NCBI GenBank assembly: GCA_948099385.1
Contig: CANUEZ040000164.1
Location: forward strand, 1,812,501-1,876,500
Origin: Fasciola hepatica
Lineage: Eukaryota > Platyhelminthes > Trematoda > Plagiorchiida > Fasciolidae
Direction: 5' to 3'
DNA length: 64,000 bases
Below, in pieces: positions 1 to 12,201 of this stretch. The position numbers were made by a program, and so were the translations under genes. The notes beneath the pieces were generated by a model, which saw only the letters and a program-made list of their open reading frames with translations, had not been told where the DNA came from and did not search any database. The stretch's first letter is position 1. Each line of letters opens with the position of its first letter.

Positions 1-2
1 AG

Positions 3-805
3 CTAGGTAAGCTCAAGGCTCTCGGTGTTGTAGAATCCCTAATTTTATGGACCAGGGACTTTCTTAAAAGAAGGATCTTTGCAGTACGAGAAGCACGGTT
101 AGTGTCGATGTGGCAAGTGGCTACCAATGGTGTGGCACAAGGACCGGTTATAGGCCCGTCCCTCTTCCTAGCCAATATCAATGACCTATAAGCAACTTTC
201 CAATCGCCGTGTATCATCTATGCGAACGACCTTAAGATCTGGTGTACGATAACATCAAATACAGATGAGTTTGTTTTCTTCAAGAGGATATCAAGACCCT
301 TGAAAAATGGTCTGATCCGTGATCCCTACTAGTCGACACCGACAGGTGTGCACGTGTGCGAGTAGAGGTGCCGCCCAGCAATGGGGTGCACTATGCTCAC
401 GAGGCACCCCTTCGTCTTTCTGTCTGAGAAAAGACCTGAGAGTGATTGTAACCTCTTTACTAAGAACGAATAATAAAACCACAAAGTTGGCGCTTCCGCT
501 TGGAGTATCCTTGGGTCGATTAGTCGACCATTCGGCCATCTCTCACTGGACGCTTTCAAGGTACTGTATACATCATACGTGTGACCTAGGTTCGATACGG
601 GGGACCGGCTGCTTTCCCTTGTTACGGCAGTGGCAACGTTGGGGAGAGTGCAGAGAGGCGCAGTTCGCCCTGTTGGAGGACTACGTGGGATCCGCTTCGA
701 GGGTCGGCTGAAGATTACCGGGTTGTTCCCAGCGGTTTACTTGAGAGTCCGAGGGGAATTGATCTTCACCAGGTGTATCATTCGAGGTGATTTTGGACTA
801 CAACT
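3..805 (+). mobile_element. CR1-like LINE reverse transcriptase, 5' portion of a split copy
   Basis: Reading in frame 3 from the window edge gives a CR1-type reverse transcriptase stretch: a palm segment ending VAQGPVIGPSLFLANINDL (about 120-190), a degraded catalytic box reading YANDLK (about 222-237) instead of YADD, and further on the C-terminal block LGRVQRGAVRPVGGLRG followed by RLKITGLFPAVYLRVRGEL (about 635-765), the usual CR1 thumb region. The start lies outside the window and several stops and frameshifts break it, so it is a dead copy. The reading is lost near 805, where RTE-type protein begins; the missing CR1 end reappears at about 2715, so the element was split by a later insertion. 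The family assignment is by pattern recognition. Confidence 0.75.
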
Positions 806-2714
806 ACAAGCAGAGCTCCGTATTCGCAAACGAGGCCACACGCTCTGCCAAGACTGATCTCAAAAGATACTGAATGGAAATAGCCGAAAAAGTGAAGACC
901 GCGTCCAGAACTGGTGACTTTGGTAAACTGTTCCGCCCCATTCGCAACGCCTTGAATAGGTTCTGAAAACAAGATTTCCTTCTTCGTGACGTGGCAGGAA
1001 ACCTAATACCCGAACAGAGAAAGAAGATGAACCCATGGATCGAACACTTTGGTCTGCCGCTGAACCGGCCTACAAACCACCAGACGGACCAACCGATATC
1101 AACCCTTTCAGTCCAGTACAAAAACAACTGTGATCCGCCCAGCACGGGAATAATTAACAAACTGAGTGACAGAAACGCTGCTGGGGAAGATAGCATCCCT
1201 CCAGATGTGTATAAAGCATGTTCATCGTCATTGATTGACAGGCTGTGTGCACTTTTTGGCTCCATTTGGCGAGAGAAAGTATTTTAATCTGACTGGGGAA
1301 TGTCCATTTTGCTGCCCATTCTGAAGAAAGGTGGTAAATCGGCATGAGAACTACTGGGGGATTAGCTTGATCGATGTGACCGCAAAGATCTTTGGTGCGT
1401 TGTTACTAAACCGTTTTTCCGAGACAAGAGACAGGCGCACTCTCCCGAACCAAAGGGGTTTTCGTCGTGGCAGAGACTGTATCAACTCTCCACACTGCGC
1501 CGAATACTGGAGCACTGCTATAAGTTCCAGCAGCCGACAGTAGCTTGTTTCATCGATTTCCGGGCCGCCTTTAATTCGGTTAACCAAGAGTCTCTTTGGA
1601 CCATAATCCAATCCGATGAGATGCTTGATAAGCTTTTAAGGCTGTTGAGGGGGTACTACTCGACAACTGGTGCTAGGGTTCGTATGTACGGTGAAGAGTC
1701 CTACGAGTTCGCACTCACTACCGGAGTTATACAGGGCTGTCCCCTCTCACCGGTGCTGTTCAACTACGCTATTGATTGGATAATGCGTCAGACATTACAC
1801 TACTACCCTGGCGTTCAGCTTAGCCAGGAAATATACATCTCGGATTTGGAGTTCAAGGATGATATTATCGTGCTAGGAGATTCCTACGCTACACTCCAAC
1901 CAATCCTCGACCGAATCAATTCTCTCGCGAAATTCATCGTACTTGAAGTGAATTCAACCAAAACAAGTGCTTCCACAACCCGTCTTGGCCCGACAATTCA
2001 ACAACTGTCGATCAATGACCAACCAGTCGAATACGTTCCTTCATTCAAATACTTAGGGTCAACTCTGCTTCCGAACGGCCAGGCAAAAGATGAAGTGGTA
2101 TTACGGATCGACAGCGCCAGGAGAGCCTTCCTTCAGCTAAGACGACCGCTGTGGACTGGCACTGAAATCAGCTTAAGGACCAAAGTTTGTGTTTACCGTG
2201 CCGCCATCCGGCCAGTACTCATATATGGCTGCGAAACCTGGCCACTACGAGCTGAGGATACCAGAAGACTAGAGGTTTTCGACCACTGATGCATGCGGCA
2301 AATCCTCAAATTCAAGTAGCGCGACAGGGTGTCCGACGACTAGGTAAAGAAACGGTGCTCCGACGTCGATGTTCTCCCCGTCCTCCAGCGCCGACGACTG
2401 CAGTGTTTCGGCGATATTCCTCGGCGACCCGAGTCAGAGATAACTAAGAAAACACTCTGCCCCACTCCCTGCCTTGGTTGACGTTGTCGCCTTGGTAGGC
2501 AGCTCAACAAGTGGACCAGTACAATAGAAAAGGACGTGGGGCTTTTAGGCCTTCGGTCGTTCTATGGAGCCCGGCGGTGGAAAAAGGACTGCATCACGAT
2601 CTGTACCGAGCTTGCCTCCAACCGCCGCGTGGCCAGCAATGGTCCGTGATGTCCATGGAGCCGACTTATCGTTTGGCAGGTGATAGTCGCGTAAAAGTAA
2701 AAGTAAAAGTAAGT
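805..2714 (+). mobile_element. RTE-clade LINE (family A, copy 1), reverse transcriptase region
   Basis: The region carries, in order, the pre-RT segment (MEIAEKVKTASRTGDF, about 873-920), a KLSDRNAAGEDSIPPDVY block (1158-1215, the usual GPD-type motif), SILLPILKKGG (about 1300-1332), ENYWGISLIDVTAKIF (1347-1394) and a long open stretch at 1621-2289 with QGCPLSPVLFNYAIDWIM, the catalytic box degraded to FKDDIIVLGD (about 1852-1884), and the RTE thumb (FKYLGSTLLPNG, YGCETWPLRAEDTRRLEVFDH). Stops and frame changes separate the blocks, so it is not functional. The 3' end carries a short GTAAAA tandem (about 2692-2712), a tail type expected for RTE elements. It interrupts a CR1 copy. Confidence 0.85.
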
Positions 2715-2950
2715 GTTCGGGAATACGACCACACGAGGGGACACTTTCTCACTCTAAAGAAATAGCAGCCGGTGGTCCTACCGCTGGTGCACTGTTTATC
2801 TCAGAGAGTGACCAGTCTATGGAACGCGCTGCCAGCTGAAGTAATGGAAGATCCTGATGACATAATGTTGTCCTGAAGTCTAGAAGTAATTCGCGGGTAC
2901 AAGACTTGAGACCAGATGCCCCGGATCTTGTTTTTATCTTCTTTTTGCTG
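2715..2950 (+). mobile_element. CR1-like LINE, 3' portion of the split copy
   Basis: Just after the RTE tail the reading resumes as TRGHFLTLKK (about 2736-2765) and, across a frame change, RVTSLWNALPAEVMEDPDD (about 2802-2860), the conserved extreme C-terminus of CR1-type proteins. This follows on from the CR1 thumb at 635-800 and shows that the RTE inserted into an existing CR1 copy. About 200 bp of A/T-rich sequence follows with no recognisable protein and may be the CR1 3' untranslated end. Confidence 0.7.
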
Positions 2951-3179
2951 GAGTACAGGACTGAAAGAAACTGGACAACATGGGATGGCAAACAAGCGCA
3001 AAAACGAGAAGCCATTGATTAGAAAATAGAAAAATAAATAAGTACACATTTATTCAAGACTGGTTTATATATTTATGTATATAAATTCGCTTTTTTCTTT
3101 GAATAACTGTAAGGGGGAATAGAGCGAGAGAGGAAACTCGGAAAGCGGGTGGGGACACAACAGTTCAAAAAGAAAAAAC

Positions 3180-6100
3180 GGAATGTAATGTGGTCTCTCT
3201 TTCATCTTTCATATCATCATTATCATCATCGTACAGCATTAAACAGTAGGACAAGCCCCACTGACCACTGCCTTTCTCACCATGTTGCACGTTGAATTAG
3301 AAAGTATGAATATACAAGATGGACAGGGAGTGGGCCTACATGGGTAGGAAAAGGAAAGAATGCCCTAGTAGCCAACACACGGAATACACAGTCTAACTGT
3401 ACAATCGCACATCGATCAGTCATTCTGATTCGAAAGAAAGTGACAACACGATCGCCACTGCTCGCGGTTCGCAGCCATATTCTTCAGTTTATCCAGCCAA
3501 CTAGTAGATGGATCTTTTGGACCCCAACCACGAAGAAGTGAAGCACCTACTTTTCCTAAGTCTGCTGTACATTTTCTCATTCCTCGCTGCCACGTCATCT
3601 GTTGACCTCCACGTGGTCTCTTCCACTCCCTAGGAGGGGCGGAGAACAGGACACGATACGGTAGACGTGTGTTTGACGTACGTAACACGTGCCCCAACCA
3701 ACGAAGTCTACTAAGTTGGATACGCTGTGACAAAACGTTCTCCGAATCAGTACCCAATACTCGATTTCTGACCTCATCATTGCTCAGGCGGCTACTCCAC
3801 CCGATCTTAGTGATACTACGTAAACATCCGTGGTCGAAAACCTCGAAACGACGAATATCTTCAGCACGCAGACTCCAAGTTTCACAACCATACAACAAAA
3901 CTGAACGCACTGCGGCACAGTATACACGACCTTTCAACTTCAGTAAAATATCAGATCGACACCACAAGTGCTTCAGTCTAGCGTACGCCGCTCGAGCATT
4001 GGATATACGCGTGCTCACCTCTACTACCGTGCTCCCATCTGTCGTCACGCTGCTGCCGAGGTAGGTGAAGTGATCGACAACTGCCAGCACCTCCCCATCG
4101 AGCATCAAGCTCGGAATCGTTGACGTCCAGTCTTATAACATCACCTTGCACTTTGAAGGTGCAAAGCGCATGCCGAATGGAGCTACAGCTCGTGAGAGTC
4201 TATCTAGTGCACGTTGAGCATGTTCCGTGGATTCGAACAAGCAGACAACGTCGTCTGCGTAATCTAGGTCACACAGCTTTCCACTATTTCCTAGTTGGAC
4301 GCCTACATCCTGAAGATTTTGCAGCGCACTCTCCATTATCTCGTCCATCAAGAAGTTGAAAAGGAGTGGAGACAAAGGGCATCCCTGCCGAACACCAATG
4401 GTCGTTTCGAACCGACCGGATAGTTCACCGTAAACTCTAACGCGGCCAGAAGTATGAGAATACAATCATCTCAGTAGGTTCACAAACTTCTGGGACATAT
4501 CTTTTCGAAGAAGAGTACTGAAAAGCGCTGCTCGATCAACTGAATCAAAAGCGCCTTTCAAGTCTAGGAGAATCATTATTATCGGTCGGCGGTGCGTGTG
4601 ACGCGTTTCAAGTAGTCGGCGAAGAGTAAAAATCTGGTCGATGCATCCTCGACCTGGGCGGAATCCAGCCTGCTGTTCGCGGGCATTCCTCTCGCGAGCC
4701 GATGTAAGACGGTGCAGTAGAATTGAGACTAATACTTATGTGATTATCAGAATTAAGCTAATCCCACGATGATTACTAAAGTCATTGCGCATTCCCTTCT
4801 TGAAGATGGGAACAATCAACGACTCACTCCATATTAACGGGATACGCTCCGCGTTCCAAATGTCACGGGGCAAAGCGGTAAGTGATTTTATCAAAACATT
4901 ACCACCCAGTTTGAAAAGAACTGGGGGAAGTTCGTCGGGACATGCCGCTTTCCCTCGCGTTAGTGATCGAGTGCATGACTCCATTTCTACTTCCGATGGG
5001 GGCTCAAGTGATACCACCCAAGGAGTCGCAGTTGTTGACACGGGAGTAACTACACTAGCTTGCGGCCAGCTAAACTGTTCCTTGAAGTATTCGGCCCAAC
5101 GGTCAAGCCTTTGCTGTTTGCCATGGATGGGTTCTCCATTCCTATCGCAAATCGTTTCACTGACCTGGATGCGCCGTCCACCGGTGTCACGAATAAGTTT
5201 GAACAGTCTCTGACTGTTACCTGAAGCAGCTGCCATTTCCATTTCTTCGGCTACCTTGACCTACCAATTTTCGCGATCCTTCTTAAGGCTTTTCGTAACT
5301 TGCCTTTGTAACTTTCTCCGCATTTTATTCATCTCCTTACGGTTCGAGAACTGACGCTTTTGCTCCATTATACTCAGCGACTCTTGCGAGATCCAGTGTC
5401 TTTGATGGACAACGGATCTAGGACCACAGGCAAAACCTGCTTCCGCGTGCATCGCCTGTTCGATATGAGCCCAATGCTCATCTACATTACTGTTCGTCGT
5501 AGATCCTAGCTCATGTGCTAACTTCTGCTCATAACGGGTGCGTACTTCTGGATCACACAAACGTTGCACAGCTAATCGGGTTTGCGGTTTGCGACGATGG
5601 TCATGGAGCTGGAGAGATAATCGCATTAAAACTAATGCATGGTCCGACTCTACGTACGTGGACCAGTAAGATCTATAGTTCTGAACAGAACTGCGCCACC
5701 GGTAGCTTCCTGCGACACGAATGATCTGGCTTAGAGTACTTGTAGAGTTAGAGCGCCATGTCGCTGTGCGACGCCGAGATCACAAACAAATTGCGCTTAA
5801 CACAACTATCCTTTCGAACGACGGCTGACCTTTGGAGTCTTACAGCACATAAACGACTGTTAACAGGGATCCAGTCTAAAAGGACAGCCTCAGCCTTGTC
5901 AGTCAAGACTATTCCTACACCACGTTGACCCGCAGCTCGAGCTACTTCGTATCCTGAAGTGCGCAGAAAATACCTCGATGAGATACCAGGAGCAGTTAGT
6001 TGAATTACACTGCTCGAATCCTGTATACGCGTTTCACTTAAGCAGCAGACATCGATCTTCAGAGAATCTATCGTGAGCGCCAGGCACGCCTGCTAACCGG

Positions 6101-6766
6101 CCTGCATGAGCGTACGCACGTTGAAGAAGCCGAGATTCAGAGGCTGACGAGGCTTGAGAAAATGTGAGTTACCAGAAGGAGGATCATTCCCGATACTATT
6201 TGGCAGTGAATCGTTGCGAGTATCGACCGTGTTATCAGTGGGAGCATTATGGGTGGTGAGATGGGGCAAAGAGGGGTGATTAGGGACAGAAGACAAAGGT
6301 TGAATAAAAGAGAGGGAACTCTGAGCAGTAGCCCACTTATCACTACCCACCCCGCTCGATGCAATGGGCAGCGCGGTCCTGATTATCCTGCGCGACGATC
6401 GATGCAGTATGGAATTATTTGTATTCGTGCAGTTCATGGGAGATATTGGACGGGTACTGCTAGGGTGTCCAACCACAAAGCATGAGAACGATTAGGGTCC
6501 TCATCCAAAGCCTTTAGTTCTAACAAGAACCTATCCGCAAGGCAGCGGGATGGCTTAGTGGAAGCCCATTTGCTTGGATCAATTATTCTTCCACTGATTT
6601 TGCCGACTGAGTTGCCAGCTCAAATCAGCCCCAACCTGGAGGACCAGGAGACTGGACTATGTCTGACCTCTACCCATTGACCTGTCAGGTATGATTGCAT
6701 CTCCGGCTTAAAGAAGCCATTCTGTATAGCTCTTTGGATCATAGAGGCGCGCGAGCCATCACACCC
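3180..6766 (-). mobile_element. RTE-clade LINE (family B, copy 1), 5'-clipped and internally deleted
   Basis: On the minus strand it reads from a 5' leader (6766-6480) through an N-terminal piece (6476-6093, ending PLNLGFFNVRTLMQAG, the start of the apurinic-type endonuclease) into reverse transcriptase: pre-RT at 5626-5261, RT N-part at 5242-4736, VRQGCPLSPLLFNFLMDEIM at about 4395-4335, an intact catalytic box DYADDVVC (about 4266-4243), and thumb at 4108-3416 ending SCCHFLSNQND. The 3' end is a run of TCATCA-type repeats near 3205-3235. Relative to the copy at 56470-60354, 269 nt of the endonuclease are missing, and stops and frame changes occur, so it is inactive. At its 5' side it abuts a CR1 fragment. 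Confidence 0.9.
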
Positions 6767-7260
6767 AGGTGCCGATCCAAAAGAGCCCTAAGCGTTGCTT
6801 TTGATGATGCCTCTATTACTTCTTGTGAAAGATTATTCCACAAAGATATATTCCTGCAGGTGAAGAAATCTTGGCCAACAAATTTTCGGGGACGGGGCCT
6901 AAACAGTTTCTTACTATGCCCACGCAGAGTTTATAGGCTTGGATGTGTAGAAATTAATCCACCAAATGTACAGGGAATAAGTCGGACATAAAGGAAAGAT
7001 CTTGTATACGTCTTACGTCTAAAGGATAGAGATTCAATTCAGTCAGACGAGCTGGGTGGGAGGTGTGTTGCAAGCCATGCACCATCTTCGTTGCCCTTCT
7101 CTGGACTCGTTCCAGCAGGTCTAGGTCCTTGATAAGACCGGTGTGCACCACTTGGCTGCCATATTCTAGCACAGGACGGACGGACGTTCCATAGAGGTGA
7201 TGAAAGTCTCCTCTCGGTATATGAGGGAAGGAACGCTGAATGATATAGAGAATTCGGAAA
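6767..7260 (-). mobile_element. CR1-like LINE, C-terminal RT fragment
   Basis: The minus strand encodes YGSQVVHTGLIKDLDLLERV (start about 7163) and RRATKMVHGL, then a stop, then on the same strand ISLWNNLSQEVIEASSKA and LRALLDRHLG (about 6880-6770). This is the classical CR1 thumb and C-terminus. It runs head-to-tail directly into the 5' side of RTE-B copy 1, the join falling in the sequence GTGTGATGG near 6766. It is a relic, broken by stops. Confidence 0.75.
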
Positions 7261-7559
7261 CCAAATTCGCTGGCTTTTCCTTGGTGAGAAAAAAAGAAAG
7301 ATCTTTACAAAGCCAAAATCCTAGTAATTTGTGCTGGAGTTAGGCGGAGCTGCTTCATTACCGTGCACGGCCACTGAATTTCGGAAACTGCAGCAGGTAC
7401 GGTTTACTGCCGTTCGTCTCGTTGTGGAACGTTTTTACATGCCTGAGCGTGAGTGCATTGAAAGGGGTATACTTCATAGCCTCGAAGAATCACATTACTG
7501 TTGGGAATAACCGTCAACCAGACTTCATAATTTCGAATAGAGAGTCACGAAAGGTCCCA

Positions 7560-7970
7560 ATAAGTCGGGACCACTGAGGGTCATCTGTGACGTACGGTTG
7601 CAGGTAACTGGTCTGCTTCTAGCGGCGTACCAGTGGGTCAGAGGAAACCTAATCTGCATCGGGCGAATCACCCGGAGGGAGATTAGGCCCAAACTGTAAG
7701 TAGAATTCCTTCTTCGGGATCGTGGACTCACCAGAATTCATGCTTTGACCCTCACAAAGCTGTAGTTGACTGGATTACGGTTAGTCTGCTGTTTATACAG
7801 AAGGACCACTAACTTCTGGAACTCACTGCCAGCTAACGTGATAGGAGAGGAGAATCAAATGCATTACAAGATAAAATTGGATGCTTATCTGAATAAGGTC
7901 TCTCATGGAGCGCGCAATCCGGAGCTGTTGGTGCAAAGGTTCTCACGGGAGGTGTCCCACTGCATCTAAT
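7560..7970 (+). mobile_element. Possible CR1-like C-terminal relic
   Basis: The reading frame 7766-7969 includes RRTTNFWNSLPANVIGEENQ, which resembles the WNALPAEV block at the end of CR1 proteins, followed by a lysine-rich tail and a stop. No catalytic RT motif can be placed upstream with confidence. It could be the decayed end of a LINE or an unrelated chance match. Confidence 0.4.
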
Positions 7971-8773
7971 CAGAAAGACTGGCTGCGTTGTGCCGTACAG
8001 TTACAACTGCCGACTGTCATCAGTTCAGCCCCTGTTAAACTTGTTGAACTAATTTGTTGAGCTGTGTTATTTGACATCATTGCGCATCTGCTTCAATTTT
8101 TGTGACCAAGTAAATGTAACACTTCACATGAGGACGACGATCATCTCTACCAGGAGAACCTTTTTTCTGAAATTCGAACATACTTCTTATAATTGATGCA
8201 AGCGAAGTAGCAGGTTCTAAAATATACCAACGTCATACAACTGCAAAGTTGATTGTATTTTCCGTTCACATATGCCTGTTCACTGGCATCCTCGTTCTAT
8301 AGATAGTAGACGCGCTTACTCTGATTGTAAGCACTTGCTGCCTGAATAGTTTATGAAACCTCTATCGCAGTGTGAGAATAAGATGATATACGCTGGCGAA
8401 CGTTGGAATCATCTAATTTATGACAAACAGTACGAAAGAATAATCTGTTTCAGTTAAAAATAAATACAAAAGGGTCGACAAAAATATTATCTTGCAATTT
8501 TCTTGTATTTAACTCCCTAAGTAGAATATAATTGAACGTAGTAGTAAGAACAAGAATGGTTATCACGAACCTGGAAGATTTCCAGCGTTTCGATGACATT
8601 TGACTTTTTAATTACACATAAAGTGATTTACAGTAAAAGGGCCAAACCCCATATTCATAACTTAAGCAAAATTCCATCTACAGTTTGGTCGCTAGAAGCC
8701 GCCAGGTAATTGATAATACTTCTTTCTCAGAACCTTCGCTCCTGGAGACAACAGTCCTCGATTATTTGTTCTG
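7971..8773. other. Region upstream of ARL2; no gene recognised
   Basis: About 0.8 kb immediately before the ARL2 start codon. It is A/T-rich with no recognisable transposon protein, RNA gene or clear TATA/initiator arrangement that I can defend. By position it should include the ARL2 5' untranslated region and promoter, which is inference only. Confidence 0.4.
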
Positions 8774-8838
8774 ATGGGCCTGTTGACCATATTGAAAAAG
8801 TTGAAACAAAAGGAACGTGAAGTACGCGTTCTTATTTT
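8774..8838 (+). CDS. ARL2: ARL2 exon 1 (codons 1-21 and two bases of codon 22)
   Basis: This short exon encodes MGLLTILKKLKQKEREVRVL and the following isoleucine; the remaining TT becomes leucine 22 when joined to the first G of exon 2. The start is the only sensible one: the peptide matches the conserved ARL2 N-terminus, including Gly2 and the amphipathic helix that characterise ARF-family GTPases. The exon is followed at once by a strong donor (GTAAGT, 8839-8844). At 65 nt with 12 kb of intron after it, this exon would be missed by open-reading-frame searches; it was found by looking for the missing N-terminus upstream of exon 2. ARL2 proteins, unlike ARFs, are generally reported not to be myristoylated despite Gly2 (family knowledge). 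Confidence 0.93.
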
Positions 8839-9124
8839 GTAAGTACAGTTTGTTCTGGTTTACTATTTTCTCCGTAATTTTACACGATGTTCGCTCCCAG
8901 TCACCTTTTTGTGTTCAGTTGAATAAACGTAATCAATGGAATTTCTCTGAATACCCATTGATTAAGGATTAAGATATACACAAAGAAGTTTAATGTATGT
9001 AATAAAGCGGTCATGTTTTGATTCTCCGCAGAGTTCTGTGTGGCAGGTTCACAAAGATTTTCAGGTTTCCCTCGGATGTATCCATACTGGGACATATTCT
9101 GGGGCATTATAGCCCATAATTTGT

Positions 9125-9560
9125 TTTTATGTGACTAGTTCATGCAAAAGGATGAACCGGTTTCGTGAATGCCCCGAATAACACCTGCTCATGAGCGATG
9201 TGTGTAGAGAAACCCTTCACAGTCTTGGGAATTAGGTATAAAATAGTGACCTCAGCCTCACTCGACTTTTGTTTGAGGTATCAACTCTGTCCCGTGGAAA
9301 ACCAAGTGCTACCTGTCGGGCAGCATGCAGTTTTGTGCTGAAAGCCGGTGACTGAATGAACAAATCATATGCCTTTGGATGGCGGTCTGCCAGTCGAGGA
9401 TGCCCAACGTATCCTAGTGAATATTACCCCGCTGTGGATAGCTAAATGGCAAGAGGCAACGGCTTCACTTAGTGGTGTTCACATTCATACACGTTAGGTT
9501 ACTGTCTATGAGCTTCTGTGGCTTTTGTGGAGAGATTTCGCTGCTAGGTGAAAAAACCCG
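9125..9560 (-). mobile_element. Short RTE-A derived element, copy 1 (no protein)
   Basis: The left edge matches the 3' end of RTE family A read on the minus strand (compare 10280-10350 and 22775-22835: a TTTTATG.GGCTA block followed by GATGA.CCGG). The rest (about 9193-9560) matches a 5' leader region seen at 14100-14400 and at 22840-23130, including the shared strings GGATGCCCAACG and GTGCTACCTGTCG or close variants. It therefore looks like an element made of an RTE leader joined to an RTE tail with the coding part absent. Confidence 0.55.
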
Positions 9561-10284
9561 CCACGTCCTCTAAAGACGCCGCGTTCTTACACCTGAGTAC
9601 ATTGAGGAAAGAGTAAAACACAACCATCGGTAAATAATAAGTTTTCCTTTTTAATATTTAATAATAGCGCAATGTTTTAGAAAGAGGGTAGCGGTTAATT
9701 AACAGCTGTCAAATGACAGAGAGGATTAGCAACCATTTGTCCCAGTTGGTTGAGCGTTGCACTGAATTGAGAGGTAGTGGAACCGTCTGCTACCATCGAT
9801 GCTAACCGGTGTTGGTTGGATTGAAATCGTGGTATTAGGGTTTATAACCCAGTGACTTATATCGCTTGGTCGCTACTGGTTTCAGCTGAAGGCACTTGCA
9901 ATCAAAGCTGGGAAATAAAAATAGGCGTCCTTTTATCACAAAAGAATTTCAGTACTCCAGATGGAAAGGCGACGTACACGAACGTTAGGAGAGATTTAGA
10001 TGCACGAAAAACTGCACTGCCTGTGAAACCTGAAGTTTGTGTATGGTATGTCCGCCCTGGCGGGAATTTCCCGATAATCATTGTTGCTAAAGATGAAAAA
10101 TGACATAATGCAGTAACAGGTACTTCCACTGAAATGTTATATCATCGCAAAAGGACCGTATCTAATGACGTGACCACTTGTGTGCCTTTATAATTCAACG
10201 GGATGCGCAGAAACTTTTCGAGCTTCCCACGAAGCCAGTGGACAGAGACCAGATAAGGTACAGAATTAACTGACGGGTAACAGC

Positions 10285-10690
10285 TTACTTTTGCTTTTAT
10301 GCGGCTAGCTACTGAGAGAGGATGAGCCGGCTTCATTCATGTCCCTTAATAGCACCTGCCCATGGGCGGCGATCGGATGTAAGACCTAAGCAGAGGGAAA
10401 TCCACTTCTGCTTCCAGTTGCGAACGCCGTTGACTGACTGTAGTCCTAATCCCTCAACGTCCGATTTGACAGTGCTGACCCATGTTTCCAGCTGTCCTAC
10501 GAGGTGACAACACCGTCCTGGACATGGATCAGGTACGGGGGAGTTTTATGAGATCTCTTTGTCCGGACGTTGTAAGACATGTTCAAACCACTGCAATCGT
10601 CGGCGTTGGAGGAACACTGACAGCTTTTCGGCGTCTTATTGTCTCGTTTGAAAGCTTTTTGTGCCAAGCCACTTTCAGTATCCGTCGCAG
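10285..10690 (-). mobile_element. RTE-A 3' fragment (RT C-terminal thumb)
   Basis: The minus strand reads QRRRLQWFEHVLQRPDKEI near 10635-10580, then across a frame change LVGQLETWVSTVKSDVEGL and LGLQSVNGVRNWKQKW, ending near WAGAIKGHE. This is the conserved end of RTE-family proteins (RRLQWFGHVLRR ... GGQLKTWLDTV ... WRGAIRD). It sits just upstream of RTE-B copy 2 and lies inside ARL2 intron 1. Confidence 0.7.
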
Positions 10691-12201
10691 ATACCAGCGG
10701 TTAAACACTCCATCACGACGAGACTGCATCTTGACGTGGTGTGATGGCTCGCGCGCCTCTATGATCCAAAGAGCTATACAGGATGGCTTCTTTAAGCCGG
10801 AGATGCAATCATACCTGACAGGTCAATGGGTAGAGGTCAGACATAGTCCAGTCTCCTGGTCCTTCAGGTTGGGGCTGATTTGAGCTGGCAACTCAGTCGG
10901 CAAAATCAGTGGAAGAATAATTGATCCAAGCAAATGGGCTTCCACTAAGCCATCCCGCTGCCTTGCGGATAGGTTCTTGTTAGAACTAAAGGCTTTGGAT
11001 GAGGACCCTAATCGTTCTCATGCTTTGTGGTTGGACACCCTAGCAGTACCCGTCCAATATCTCCCATGAACTGCACGAATACAAATAATTCCATACTGCA
11101 TCGATCGTCGCGCAGGATAATCAGGACCGCGCTGCCCATTGCATCGAGCGGGGTGGGTAGTGATAAGTGGGCTACTGCTCAGAGTTCCCTCTCTTTTATT
11201 CAACCTTTGTCTTCTGTCCCTAATCACCCCTCTTTGCCCCATCTCACCACCCATAATGCTCCCACTGATAACACGGTCGATACTCGCAACGATTCACTGC
11301 CAAATAGTATCGGGAATGATCCTCCTTCTGGTAACTCACATTTTCTCAAGCCTCGTCAGCCTCTGAATCTCGGCTTCTTCAACGTGCGTACGCTCATGCA
11401 GGCCGGTTAGCAGGCGTGCCTGGCGCTCACGATAGATTCTCTGAAGATCGATGTCTGCTGCTTAAGTGAAACGCGTATACAGGATTCGAGCAGTGTAATT
11501 CAACTAACTGCTCCTGGTATCTCATCGAGGTATTTTCTGCGCACTTCAGGATACGAAGTAGCTCGAGCTGCGGGTCAACGTGGTGTAGGAATAGTCTTGA
11601 CTGACAAGGCTGAGGCTGTCCTTTTAGACTGGATCCCTGTTAACAGTCGTTTATGTGCTGTAAGACTCCAAAGGTCAGCCGTCGTTCGAAAGGATAGTTG
11701 TGTTAAGCGCAATTTGTTTGTGATCTCGGCGTCGCACAGCGACATGGCGCTCTAACTCTACAAGTACTCTAAGCCAGATCATTCGTGTCGCAGGAAGCTA
11801 CCGGTGGCGCAGTTCTGTTCAGAACTATAGATCTTACTGGTCCACGTACATAGAGTCGGACCATGCATTAGTTTTAATGCGATTATCTCTCCAGCTCCAT
11901 GACCATCGTCGCAAACCGCAAACCCGATTAGCTGTGCAACGTTTGTGTGATCCAGAAGTACGCACCCGTTATGAGCAGAAGTTAGCACATGAGCTAGGAT
12001 CTACGACGAACAGTAATGTAGATGAGCATTGGGCTCATATCGAACAGGCGATGCACGCGGAAGCAGGTTTTGCCTGTGGTCCTAGATCCGTTGTCCATCA
12101 AAGACACTGGATCTCGCAAGAGTCGCTGAGTATAATGGAGCAAAAGCGTCAGTTCTCGAACCGTAAGGAGATGAATAAAATGCGGAGAAAGTTACAAAGG
12201 C

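Noticed and set aside
1621..2289. The 222-aa open reading frame as a host gene
   Set aside because: It is the RT palm and thumb of a decayed RTE element, with more of the same protein in broken frames on both sides.
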